Below, piece after piece: positions 8,916-18,581 of a stretch of 44,576 bases of DNA. Where the stretch lies: positions 1 through 44,576 of the forward strand of contig JADHVL010000028.1 of the NCBI GenBank assembly GCA_016784025.1. Reading direction: 5' to 3'. Positions within the stretch are counted from its first letter, which is position 1. Each line of letters starts with the position of its first letter. Under the pieces are notes generated by a model, which did no database searches, had not been told where the DNA came from, and was given only the letters and a program-made list of their open reading frames with translations. The position numbers and the translations under genes were made by a program. Origin of the DNA: Fidelibacterota bacterium. Its GTDB lineage: Bacteria; Fidelibacterota; UBA8477; JABMPR01.

Positions 8916-11900
8916 TTATTTAATGAACATTACTTTTTGTGTGTGCAGTTGAGTCTCTGAAACCACAGAAACCATATAAACGCCACTACTCAGGTCCCGG
9001 CCAAACCGATTCTGACCTTTCCAGGTATAAACACTTCCATTTTGATTGCCCAGAGATTCATGAAGGATTTCCCGGCCCTTTAAATCATAGATGTATAGAT
9101 CCAGGTTGGCACCTTGCATACTCTCAATGGGAATATTGACAGCACCATTAAATGGATTTGGATAAGCAGAACCCACTTTGAATTCTCTGGCCACAACCAC
9201 TTCATCAATAGAAACCGGGATTTGGCCGTTGTAACCCTGGGCGTAAATATTTGTAAGCTCAGTTTTACCTGAGGAACGCATATCCTGCCAGACAATGATA
9301 TATCTCAATGAATCGGGACTACCGGCAAAGGGTACAATCTGGGGTTGCATTTGATTCAGAACTGAGACGGAAATTGGAACCCCCTCAGCTGCATGTCCCC
9401 GACTATGGGGGTGTGAGTCATAGAAGTAGAGGTCTGAATGAATACCCCCACGGGTGTCTTCCCAGGCCACAAGATAGCGTGAGCCATTGATTGTATGTAG
9501 GGCCGGAGCTTTATTCTCGGTTGTCAAGGTAGTGATCTGTTCAGCAGCTGTATCGGTGGTAAGATTTTTCACATAGATATCATGCTGAAAACCATCATAA
9601 TCCTGCCATGCTGCATATAAGGTTGAACTGCCATCATCGGCAAAACTAAGAGCCAGATTGGTTTGGTCTCCAAATTGGTCGCTGACAAGTCGTTCGGTAC
9701 CCAGGTTTCCATCGCTATCAACATCGACTGCATAGAGGTCGACACTGCTGACACTGATGTTTCTTTGATCTTCCCAACCCACTGTAATCATATCTGTTTG
9801 GGGATTATAAATTGCAATTGAGTTTCGCTGAGATCCAGCTGCCTCCGTAACCGATTCTGTCCAGAGGGTGCTGCCATCTTGAAGCAGCTTTGAAACATAG
9901 GTGCTGGTACCTGCAGTTGTTTCAGATTCCCAGACATAGAGGACGGTAGAATCAGCCATGGCAATGGCACTGGTGACATATGTGTCGCCGCTTATATCTG
10001 GAGGGCCAATCTCAAGACCTCCCAAAGCCCATTGAGGCGTTCCACTTACATCGTACTTTTGGGCAAAAAGGCGCAGACCAACTAAAAACACGTCTTCTGT
10101 CCAGAAATAGTACAGATAACCATCTGTACTCACAGCCATCTTGGGGTTGAACTGTCCCAGTATGGCGTTGGGGTTCACCTGGAGACCATCTGAAGGCCAT
10201 GTGGGAACAAGATCATCTCCGACATGCTGGCTGAACAGGATTTCGGTTCCTGTTGAAATATTAGTATAGGCGATATATGCCCCACCCTCATTATCTGCGG
10301 TAATAATGGGACTTAACTGTTGCTCATTGCCTGAAAGAGCCAGTCCATCCATGGCGTACTGTATAGACGCGGTTTGATCCATGACCTGAGCCATGGCAAC
10401 TGGACCCGTGCCAGACCAACGATTGTCTTCCCAGAAAATCAAGGCGTCATTGTCACCCCAGGTGAGTGCCTGGAACTTGCTGGCATCTCCATCAATACCA
10501 AAAAAGAATTCAGAACCACCTGCTTCCCAGGTCTGGCTACCGTCTAGACGGACATGTTGTGCGGTTACCCCAATGCTCCCTGTCGAGGCATTGGACCAGA
10601 CCACAAGGGCGCCTCCATTGCCATCTGGACGTACAAGACCACCATTCTGGTATTTTTGTCCTGATGTCAACGCCATCCCATCCGTCTCAAAACGCATAGA
10701 TCCGTCCACATTGACGTATTGGAGATAAACATCTGACTGTGGGTACCCCCCATTACGCTCATCCAGCCAGGTAACATATACTCCACCGGCATCTCCCAGG
10801 GTGAAACGAGGTTGCAGTTGTTTGAGGGTCGCTGTTACCACAGGAATTCCCCCATCTGTCCACACCGGTGAGCCTGAAAGATCCAGACTTTGCATAAAAA
10901 TATCAGGATCCTGGGGATTATTGCGGAAATCCTGCCAGACATAATAAATACGATCGACGCCATTTGATTTGACACGACTAAAGCTTTGCTCTGAAGGTAG
11001 ATTGGTCACCGCTATACCATCTGCTGTCCACGCTGGAGTTCCATCTGCATTCAGAAGCTGTGAAAAGATATCAGTTTTAATATTATTACGATTGTCAAGC
11101 CAGGAGACAGCCACCCGGTCGCCATCTGCTGGAGCAACTTTGGGGTAAACCTGGTCGGCAGCATTTCCACACACCAGGATACCATTCTCTCCCCAGAGAC
11201 CTGTAAAGTTTACATCCAATCTTTGACCATAAATATCAGGATCGTTGGTATCCCGCGTATCGCGCCAGACTACTACAACCTCGCTCCCACTGGTCTCAAT
11301 ACTGTGATTTGACTGTGTACCTGATGCGCTGACAACTGCCAGACCATCTGTGCCACCAGCGGCAAGTGGACCTGTTGTGGTGAGTACGGTACCAAAAATA
11401 TCGCCTGATTCTGAAAGTGAACCATCATCCCAGATGACGTAGGCAACGCCGGCCGCTCCACGAGCCATATTGGCGGATTGTTGAGAACCAGCATTTACTG
11501 CGATTGGAACCCCAGCTGGGTCCCAGGATAAATTTCCATCTGCATCAAGATGTTGTGCATAGACATCGCCATATTCGTCAGAACGGTAGTCAATCCAGGC
11601 TAAAAAGGCACCACCTGATCCATCAGAAACCAAAACTGGATCCTCCTGACGACCGTCTGCTATGGTAGCTCGAATACCGGTGTCACCCCAGAGTTTGGTG
11701 CCCGAAGTATCGATTTTCTGGAGGTAGATATCTCGATCACCGGTGCGTGTATCGGACCAGCCAAAAATCATTTCCCCTGAATTTCCAGAATCACCCGTAC
11801 GCTGCCATTCAATATGAACACCCTGGCGCACAGGGACGCCGTTTTCAATCCATTCGAATTCACCTGTGGCAAAAACGCTACTCATTAATAACACCAAAAA

Positions 11901-11921
11901 TAAAAATCTCATTATATACAT
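8916..11921 (-). CDS. Secreted W/D-rich repeat (propeller-like) protein with T9SS tail
   Basis: 1001 residues with a signal peptide (MRFLFLVLLMSSVFATG). The body is built from about 15 degenerate repeats of roughly 50-60 residues. Each has the pattern W.D.R....DIY.Q.LD..G...W...G..V, as in DGSGGAFLAWIDYRSDEYGD, which suggests one or two beta-propellers or a beta-solenoid. A T9SS type A domain ends it (about 915-1001, AYPNPFNGAV...YDLKGREIL...SGVYMVSV). No catalytic motif was seen; surface binding or scaffolding is possible but not shown. The ATG at 11912 (fourth codon) sits about 10 nt after GAAGG and may be the true start; the ATG at 11921 is almost on top of that site. The gap to the upstream C25/dockerin gene is 42 nt. 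Confidence 0.88.
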   Translation of the reverse strand: MYIMRFLFLVLLMSSVFATGEFEWIENGVPVRQGVHIEWQRTGDSGNSGEMIFGWSDTRTGDRDIYLQKIDTSGTKLWGDTGIRATIADGRQEDPVLVSDGSGGAFLAWIDYRSDEYGDVYAQHLDADGNLSWDPAGVPIAVNAGSQQSANMARGAAGVAYVIWDDGSLSESGDIFGTVLTTTGPLAAGGTDGLAVVSASGTQSNHSIETSGSEVVVVWRDTRDTNDPDIYGQRLDVNFTGLWGENGILVCGNAADQVYPKVAPADGDRVAVSWLDNRNNIKTDIFSQLLNADGTPAWTADGIAVTNLPSEQSFSRVKSNGVDRIYYVWQDFRNNPQDPDIFMQSLDLSGSPVWTDGGIPVVTATLKQLQPRFTLGDAGGVYVTWLDERNGGYPQSDVYLQYVNVDGSMRFETDGMALTSGQKYQNGGLVRPDGNGGALVVWSNASTGSIGVTAQHVRLDGSQTWEAGGSEFFFGIDGDASKFQALTWGDNDALIFWEDNRWSGTGPVAMAQVMDQTASIQYAMDGLALSGNEQQLSPIITADNEGGAYIAYTNISTGTEILFSQHVGDDLVPTWPSDGLQVNPNAILGQFNPKMAVSTDGYLYYFWTEDVFLVGLRLFAQKYDVSGTPQWALGGLEIGPPDISGDTYVTSAIAMADSTVLYVWESETTAGTSTYVSKLLQDGSTLWTESVTEAAGSQRNSIAIYNPQTDMITVGWEDQRNISVSSVDLYAVDVDSDGNLGTERLVSDQFGDQTNLALSFADDGSSTLYAAWQDYDGFQHDIYVKNLTTDTAAEQITTLTTENKAPALHTINGSRYLVAWEDTRGGIHSDLYFYDSHPHSRGHAAEGVPISVSVLNQMQPQIVPFAGSPDSLRYIIVWQDMRSSGKTELTNIYAQGYNGQIPVSIDEVVVAREFKVGSAYPNPFNGAVNIPIESMQGANLDLYIYDLKGREILHESLGNQNGSVYTWKGQNRFGRDLSSGVYMVSVVSETQLHTQKVMFIK

Positions 11922-11963
11922 ACCTTCTTTTCAGGTTTACTCGAAGTTAGAAACTCCACATCA

Positions 11964-14900
11964 TTAAGGTCCATCCATCGAGTTGATGGACTCAATTAAT
12001 AAAATCAAATCAATCACATCGATATGTTCATCTCCAGACAAATCTGCCAGGATGAATTGTTGTTCGCTCATCTCCTCTAAAAGGAGGATAAAATCAAACA
12101 ATTGGGTCACATCGTGAACGTTTACCAGGTAGTCTCCGTTTATATCGCCATAGGGCGTCTCACCCAAAAACACATCGAGAGTAATATTTATTATGGTTTC
12201 CGGAGCATTGGGCGCAGTGGTGGCAACCAGAAGTGTGGTCTCATATTGTCCTGGTGCGCTATTTCGGGGCTCAATATCAACGATGAAGGGAATGCTCTCC
12301 CCTGGATTAACAACTTGGGTCCAATTACTGCCGGAAAACCATTGTGTAGGGGGTGTTATGGCAATTGCAGCACCTGATTCAAAAGGTGAGGTGGAGTTGT
12401 GACGAACCGTTAATCCCATATTGCGAGTTAAATTCTGTATCCCGATGGTTGAGCTGGCAATAATTTCAGCAACATCCTCATATTGAAACTTGATGGTACC
12501 AAATGCGTCCAGAATAACTTGAAACGAGTAAAAAGACTCAGTACCAAATTTTGGGAAATCCTTCCAGGTCATGATACACTGGTCAAAGCCATTACTCCAG
12601 AAATAGAAGGTACCCTGAGGACCAGTATCGTTGTTTAAGTCATCCCACCAGGGTGCCAGGAGAGATCCCGGGGCAGCATTTGCAGGAAGCGCAATATTGT
12701 ACCAGGGAGAGTGGAAACCTGCGAAGGTGATGGTTCCATTACTTCCCATTTGGCCGACTGAATACGCTTCATCATAAAGGGGAAATTCAAAGCCCAGGTC
12801 CACACTCACCACACAGTCATCAAATTCAGCTGATCCATAGGGCACACGATTGGCCTCATTCTCAATATTAATCCAATTGTAGTTCGGGCCCCCTTCATCA
12901 TTGTTATCCTTCCAGTGATATCCATAAGCATCACTGCCCTCCCGGAATACAGAACCATTGCCAGGCGCATCAGGTGTATACTTGGTGATTAAAGGATCAA
13001 CAGGTTCGACCACCGCCGGTTCCAATTGCAGATCTGAGACGACACTTATTTCATAAATAAGGGGGGATTCCCCTGAATTTGAGATGATTATGGAATCGCG
13101 GGCACTGCTCCAGGGTACTTGTTCGAAGCTCAAGCTGGTGGTACTAAAGGCGATTTGAGAGTCTCCCAGACGACTCCCCCGATCGGTTGTAAAGAGCAGG
13201 GCAGTCCCTGCACTAAAGTCAGCAATACTTGGGTCATTGATATTGTTATAGGATGCCAGAATCCCGATTTCGGAATCTGGAGATTCTATACCGATGGTGG
13301 AAAAATTTGCTTCGATATCAACGTTTTCAAAATTCTTGTACTGAAATTTGATATCGTTCTCCCCTGTTTCTGTGGGATAGGCCGACGCCCCATAGATCAC
13401 GATCTGAAAGCTGAGCTCATTGGAGGCATACAGATTTCGCATCCGGCTCCATTCAATTACAAACATATCATTTCCCGAATAATATTTGGAATAGACGGCG
13501 CCGGGATAGGTAATTAAATCATCCCAGAATGGTGCCAGCATGGCAGTGGGTCCAATGGGAGAAGGAATGGTACGATTGTGAAAATTGACGACGGATTGAT
13601 CACCAAAAGCGGCCCAACCATTTGAGCACACTGTGATCTGGTTATAAGTTGTTCCATAATAATTGACGGGGAACGGTAGAGCGATGGACTGTGAAGCATC
13701 ATCTTCCTCCCAGGTATCAGTAATATTGATTTCACTGCCATCCCCACCCAGATCGGTATCTATTTCCAGCCACTCATAGACCGGTGCTTTTGAATAATTC
13801 AAATCATAATTGTCAAACATGCGGTAGCCGTAGGAGTCCCTTTGGGAAGGTCCAAAACGGTTGGCGCCAGCTAATTGGATAATGAAATCCAGGGTGTCGA
13901 TTGAATTCTCCTGAACACACTCAAAGCTCAGGGGTACCTGCTCCCCTGGGAATAGGAGTTCATCAAACAAGACTTCCAGAGTCTGGGTTGTGGTAGCTGA
14001 TTCATCCATGTCAATTGAGGGACAGCTTAATGCCCCAGGTGAAAAGGTAATAAATTCTGACTCCAGGGGTGTAATGGTCACGGGTTGAGACGCTGCACCT
14101 CCCTGGTTAAGCAATTCTAATTCTAGTTCAGCTGATTCTCCAGCGAGTAAGTCCCCCGCGACAACATTTACTCCCTGCAAGCTCAATTGGGGTGCCTGGA
14201 TGGTGAAAAATTTCTGCCAGGACCAAAGGGCTCCATCAACCAGGATTTCCAGCTCGATCATGAAAGGTGTGCCGTGGGGCAGATCCGGGATGTTCAGGGT
14301 GACTGGCTCCATGCCCCAGATTGACTGGGCAGGGATACTGTCTACCATGATGATTTCTTCCAGGAAAAAATCAGGGGAGTTGGAGGTGAGGGTCATCTCA
14401 ATATCGCTTAATGCTGGTCCTGGGTTTTCAAGGGATATGAGCATGGTTGAGTTTTCTCCTGCCGTGGGTTGACCCCCTGCTTGAAGGGTCCAATCATTCA
14501 ATTCCAGAGGATGATTCTGGGTTGTGATGGGAATGGTTGCCAGATAGGGCAGTAAATTTTTACCTGTGATGGTAAGATCTATTTCCTCGGCAGCGTCAGC
14601 AACAAAGGGCAACATAATCTGACCAGAGACATCCGTGTATCCACCCCAGGCATTTTCATCATTACTCAGAGCAACATAAGCACCGGCAATACCTGCTCCT
14701 GTTACATCGCTGACCAGGATGGACAGGTTATTATCACCTGTCGTCAGGGTATCAGTATGCTCCACACTCAGGGTTTGGGGTACGGCAGTCCATAATTGCA
14801 TACCGGGATCACCCAGCAAATTGTAGATGTGGTGGTAGAATTCTGGAGTCTGGCCAAAGGGGAAGTAGGTATTGGAATGGTAATTTCGCCAGAGTTCAAA

Positions 14901-16463
14901 TTTTCCATTCCAGAGTGCTTCACCCAGTGTGCTAATCCCTTGATCAAAAATTCCTGAATAAATGCCAATATCAATGACATTATTAAACTGGGTGTGTGTG
15001 TAAAGCTCGCTGGGACCAAAAAAGGCCACTGCTCCATTGGGAACCGCGAAGGTTCCAAGACGTGTCCAGGCTTCCCCAAAACAGGGATCATCAGCTCCAG
15101 CTGCAAAGTTGCCACCGCCACATACGACAGAGGTAATAACAGGGGTTCTGGCTCCGGAATGAATGAGATGACCGATATCTAAATTGGTAAAATCTGGGCC
15201 ATACCAGCCATTGTACATCCCAAACCCACGATAATTGACATACCCTACACCTGAGTTAATGGGTGTGGATATTGCAGAAGTATTTGAAACTCCTGGATGG
15301 TAAGCCGTGTAAACCTCATCAAACCCCTTTTCAATCAGTTTATCTGCCACCCATTCCTTGGTAGCCTGGGCTGAAGCAGCACCCCAGGTTGTGGAAATCA
15401 TGAGGGCCCGTTGAAACCAGGCTGTGTTATCCATATAGGGGCTACTCTCATAACTAACAATTTTTGCCGTAAACGAAATCAGTTCAGAGACGGTGTCAAC
15501 AGACAGGCGCCCAACCATGATCTCCGGGAAGGAGTCATCCCCTTCCAGCAACGCATAGGGATGATCCGTTACCAGATTATCACCCTGGGGATTTTGAATA
15601 TAATGCCCGGGGATTCCCTGGTCTTCATCCCCAACAATGACCAGATAATCCGGACGACTTTCCCAGGTGTCCCAGGCTGTTTGGATATATGATTTGATAT
15701 CGGATGCAGAAGTTCCTGCTGTTTCAGTCCCAACTATGGTCACCTCATAGCCCATGCGAATTTTCCAGTCCGCAAAATATTGGATATAGGTCTCAAACTG
15801 GGGCGGAGTGATGACGAGATAGTGACCACGGCTGGCAAACTGTTCCTCAGGTAGGGTGACAGAGCGGATGCCGCCGTCCTCAGTAATCAGGGTGATATCA
15901 CCAAGGCTCACATCCTCAATCTCAAATTGTATTGAAGTGGGAACTTCCAGCGAGGTGCTTAATCCATTCAATGTGACGGGATGGATGGTGATGGGCAGAT
16001 AAGCCTGACTTTTGACATGCATGGGTTCACCAGCCAGAATATCAGCCTGGTGTGCGCGGGTGGTCCGATTCCAGTCGTAGGCTAGAATTTCAACTGCCTG
16101 TGGATCTGAATCGAGATGACCTGGAGGTGTCGCTTTAAGACTTAAGTCCGGCAACACAAAATCATTGCGAATAATATTTGAAACAGGTGGCGAATCATCC
16201 GACATGATTGGAACAAATATAGTGAGCATGGGGAGAGCGGCATCGCCAGGTCCACCAGCCACACCATATCCATAATTATGGAATAATTCAGGGTTTTCCA
16301 ACAGGTCACGCCATTGGTCTGCGCTGATGTGCTGAAAGTCCAGATCAACGCGGATACCACTTCCGACTTGAGAGAGACTCATTGCAGGGCGTATTAAATC
16401 AGCAGCTCCCAAAAAATTGAGAGCCAGAATAAGGGTCAGTATAGTGCAGAGAGATTTGTGCAA
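11964..16463 (-). CDS. Large C25 (gingipain-like) protein with C-terminal dockerin-like domain
   Basis: 1499 residues. The start is a TTG at 16463, preceded by GCAGG six nt upstream; it is needed to include the signal peptide (MHKSLCTILTLILALNFLGA). A pro-region (about 25-205) leads to the C25-type domain (about 210-560) with VIVGDEDQG, NYRGF (410-414), Cys448 in VVCGGGNF, and YTHTQFNN (His490). Phe414 replaces the usual GHG histidine. Ig-like domains follow, then two beta-modules (about 875-1095 and 1175-1370) with SNGWAAFG/SNGTITFAG and APFWDDL/APWWDDL. The C-terminus (1439-1497) is a dockerin-like pair of calcium loops, DINGDYLVNVHD and DLSGDEHIDVID, in place of the T9SS tail carried by its neighbours. 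Three nt separate it from the lipoprotein gene upstream. Confidence 0.9.
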   Translation of the reverse strand: MHKSLCTILTLILALNFLGAADLIRPAMSLSQVGSGIRVDLDFQHISADQWRDLLENPELFHNYGYGVAGGPGDAALPMLTIFVPIMSDDSPPVSNIIRNDFVLPDLSLKATPPGHLDSDPQAVEILAYDWNRTTRAHQADILAGEPMHVKSQAYLPITIHPVTLNGLSTSLEVPTSIQFEIEDVSLGDITLITEDGGIRSVTLPEEQFASRGHYLVITPPQFETYIQYFADWKIRMGYEVTIVGTETAGTSASDIKSYIQTAWDTWESRPDYLVIVGDEDQGIPGHYIQNPQGDNLVTDHPYALLEGDDSFPEIMVGRLSVDTVSELISFTAKIVSYESSPYMDNTAWFQRALMISTTWGAASAQATKEWVADKLIEKGFDEVYTAYHPGVSNTSAISTPINSGVGYVNYRGFGMYNGWYGPDFTNLDIGHLIHSGARTPVITSVVCGGGNFAAGADDPCFGEAWTRLGTFAVPNGAVAFFGPSELYTHTQFNNVIDIGIYSGIFDQGISTLGEALWNGKFELWRNYHSNTYFPFGQTPEFYHHIYNLLGDPGMQLWTAVPQTLSVEHTDTLTTGDNNLSILVSDVTGAGIAGAYVALSNDENAWGGYTDVSGQIMLPFVADAAEEIDLTITGKNLLPYLATIPITTQNHPLELNDWTLQAGGQPTAGENSTMLISLENPGPALSDIEMTLTSNSPDFFLEEIIMVDSIPAQSIWGMEPVTLNIPDLPHGTPFMIELEILVDGALWSWQKFFTIQAPQLSLQGVNVVAGDLLAGESAELELELLNQGGAASQPVTITPLESEFITFSPGALSCPSIDMDESATTTQTLEVLFDELLFPGEQVPLSFECVQENSIDTLDFIIQLAGANRFGPSQRDSYGYRMFDNYDLNYSKAPVYEWLEIDTDLGGDGSEINITDTWEEDDASQSIALPFPVNYYGTTYNQITVCSNGWAAFGDQSVVNFHNRTIPSPIGPTAMLAPFWDDLITYPGAVYSKYYSGNDMFVIEWSRMRNLYASNELSFQIVIYGASAYPTETGENDIKFQYKNFENVDIEANFSTIGIESPDSEIGILASYNNINDPSIADFSAGTALLFTTDRGSRLGDSQIAFSTTSLSFEQVPWSSARDSIIISNSGESPLIYEISVVSDLQLEPAVVEPVDPLITKYTPDAPGNGSVFREGSDAYGYHWKDNNDEGGPNYNWINIENEANRVPYGSAEFDDCVVSVDLGFEFPLYDEAYSVGQMGSNGTITFAGFHSPWYNIALPANAAPGSLLAPWWDDLNNDTGPQGTFYFWSNGFDQCIMTWKDFPKFGTESFYSFQVILDAFGTIKFQYEDVAEIIASSTIGIQNLTRNMGLTVRHNSTSPFESGAAIAITPPTQWFSGSNWTQVVNPGESIPFIVDIEPRNSAPGQYETTLLVATTAPNAPETIINITLDVFLGETPYGDINGDYLVNVHDVTQLFDFILLLEEMSEQQFILADLSGDEHIDVIDLILLIESINSMDGP

Positions 16464-16466
16464 TGA

Positions 16467-17537
16467 TTACCTGCTTTCGATGTGGTAGCGTTTGACCCCT
16501 TCGCGTGTTGCTGCAAGAATCATATCTTCAGCAACAAATGTAGAATAGGTGTACCCCGCATCAATTGCTTGATCAACCCTGGGAACCCCTGGATCACTCA
16601 TATCGACGAGAAAGATCCCATTTTCCCCACAACTCAAAACAGCCATATCATTCCACATACTGATATGCTTCACCCAGCCCCCCATCTCAATTTCGGCGAG
16701 ATGGCTGAGACTGCTATCCCCTGCAACTATTGAGAAGACTTGCATGCCAGCCCAATTATCAGCGACCATTAGGTAATCCTCAAACAGTTTAACTTCCAGA
16801 GCTTCCCCACGCGTGTCCATTACCCCCAATGTGTCGGCATGATCATGCTCAATTCGATACAATCCAACACCTAATTCGCCATGAGAAGACGCCACCAGTG
16901 ATCCCTTGGCGTCGATTCCATAGTTCTTGGAACCGGTATACTTCTTAATTGTATTGGCTTCCCAATAGTAGTAGCCCTCCAAACCCTCGGTAAATCGATT
17001 TAAGAAGGTGTATCTCAATCCATCACCTAAGTCAGTATCCGTATTATAGAGAACCAGCAAACTGTCATTAATTCTGGTTGAAGCCATATCCTGGGTATTC
17101 TGATCCCCAAAATGTTCTGATTCCCAAATAAGTACGTTGGGGTGGTTAACATAGACCGAATCAAACCCACTAAGCTCACTGTTAAGCTGTCTGAGATACC
17201 CCTGATCTTTGCTCACAGAAAGTATCAATTTGTACTCAGGTTCAACACGCAGAGCGGTGGCTGAAGCACTGCCAAATTGATGACTGAAAACTTGAGTAAC
17301 ACTGCCATTAGCATCCTCCCAGATCTGGGTACCTGCTGCTGAAGCTGCCACAAATATTTTATTCCCATGACCTGAGACATCGCGAGCATAGCCCCCTGTT
17401 TCAATCACATCAACCAGGTTCACATTAGCTGCTGTATTTGTGTCGATGGGATCAGGTTTTAAACAGGCCGTCAAAATGAAGGTCAGTAATATTATAACTG
17501 CTGGAATTATTCTTTTCATGTGCTTAACGTAACTCAT
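16467..17537 (-). CDS. Lipoprotein with LVIVD-type beta-propeller repeats
   Basis: 356 residues. A lipoprotein signal peptide ends in the lipobox LTAC with Cys25, followed by LKPDPID. The body contains repeats such as YARDVSGHGNKIFVAAS and WVKHISMWNDMAVLSCGENG, ending in the last blade YTYSTFVAEDMILAATREGV. This is the pattern of LVIVD-repeat surface propellers. An internal ATG at 17519 (MKRIIP...) would give a more typical short lipoprotein leader; the ATG at 17537 has a weak AAGAAAG site. The gene lies 12 nt after the barrel gene and 3 nt before the C25/dockerin gene, so it is most likely translated from the same mRNA. Its partner or ligand is unknown. Confidence 0.8.
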   Translation of the reverse strand: MSYVKHMKRIIPAVIILLTFILTACLKPDPIDTNTAANVNLVDVIETGGYARDVSGHGNKIFVAASAAGTQIWEDANGSVTQVFSHQFGSASATALRVEPEYKLILSVSKDQGYLRQLNSELSGFDSVYVNHPNVLIWESEHFGDQNTQDMASTRINDSLLVLYNTDTDLGDGLRYTFLNRFTEGLEGYYYWEANTIKKYTGSKNYGIDAKGSLVASSHGELGVGLYRIEHDHADTLGVMDTRGEALEVKLFEDYLMVADNWAGMQVFSIVAGDSSLSHLAEIEMGGWVKHISMWNDMAVLSCGENGIFLVDMSDPGVPRVDQAIDAGYTYSTFVAEDMILAATREGVKRYHIESR

Positions 17538-17549
17538 TCTTTCTTAAAA

Positions 17550-18581
17550 TTAAAAGTACATGTCTATAACGGATTTAAATCCAAAGCTGACACCAAACCA
17601 GTATCTTGAGAAGGATTTAAGCTCGCGAACCGCCTCAACACTGGAGTCTACCCGGCGTACACGATATCCTGCGAAAGGTTCTACGATGAAGGGTCCACTT
17701 AGTTTTGGCAAGAGGGTCAGCTCCATGCGTATCTCATCCTGATAGCGTCCAGCATGGAGGGGATCATCATTTTCTTCACTCTCATAGGCTCTTTGGTCAT
17801 ATCTCCCTGACAGGCGAATTTTATGGTTCCCAGAAATCTTCAACGTCAGGGATGGTCGAATATTCAAATAAGTGTATGAACGATCCTTATCGTCATAGCT
17901 GTTGTTATTATCAGCCAAACCATATTGAATCTCCGTAGACAATAAAAGGTTTTTAAACTGACTCACGCCCAATTTGAGATCCCCTTCCAACATGTTCATA
18001 TCATAGTGTGAAAAAGGGGCTTCATATATCTCGTTGCGGACAGTTATACGATATTCTATTGTATTTCTTTTGTTCAATCGATGCTGAAAACCCAGCCATA
18101 GCCTGTCTGTTCCTAAATTACATACCTGGCGACTGGTCTGAAGTGTCCTGAAATCTTGAAAGCGATAATTCCTCAAGTAATATTGAGGTAATATCCAGTA
18201 GCCCACATCGAGATAACGATATTTTCCCAGAGATTGACGGATGCTCGCAGAATAGCTCTGGTAGCTCCGCTCAGGGATATCATGATAGGTGTGATGATTC
18301 AGCTGAAGATGAAGGCGAGTCTTTCGACCGGCGAACAGGCGTGGGGAATAAGTCAATTTTCCTGAAAAGGACAACACATTGCTGGATGAGTAGCTGATGC
18401 CATTTAGATAATCTGCATCCTGGGAGGCTTTTGAAATTTCTACCTCTGAAAGGTTCAGCGGATTGCTCTGGAAATTTGGTTCTACTCCCAGTTCATAGAA
18501 TATAGGTGCAGCCAGTCTCTGGAGCAGAGTCTGGGAGAATAGCTGACCCACCAGAAATACTATAAGTAATAATCGTCGCAC
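17550..18581 (-). CDS. Outer-membrane beta-barrel protein
   Basis: 343 residues, starting with GTG at 18581. That G is also the last base of the TAG stop of the upstream gene, so translation is probably coupled. A signal peptide (MRRLLLIVFLVGQLFSQ) is followed by a plug-like stretch. Then come many alternating aromatic/polar strands (for example LHLQLNHHTYHDIPERSYQS and YRYLDVGYWILPQYYLRNYR). The protein ends in VIDMYF, a C-terminal Phe typical of barrel-assembly (Bam) substrates. No specific porin family was recognised. Its place between a secreted protein, a lipoprotein and the poly-gamma-glutamate genes suggests a part in an envelope export or anchoring complex; that is inference. Confidence 0.75.
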   Translation of the reverse strand: MRRLLLIVFLVGQLFSQTLLQRLAAPIFYELGVEPNFQSNPLNLSEVEISKASQDADYLNGISYSSSNVLSFSGKLTYSPRLFAGRKTRLHLQLNHHTYHDIPERSYQSYSASIRQSLGKYRYLDVGYWILPQYYLRNYRFQDFRTLQTSRQVCNLGTDRLWLGFQHRLNKRNTIEYRITVRNEIYEAPFSHYDMNMLEGDLKLGVSQFKNLLLSTEIQYGLADNNNSYDDKDRSYTYLNIRPSLTLKISGNHKIRLSGRYDQRAYESEENDDPLHAGRYQDEIRMELTLLPKLSGPFIVEPFAGYRVRRVDSSVEAVRELKSFSRYWFGVSFGFKSVIDMYF

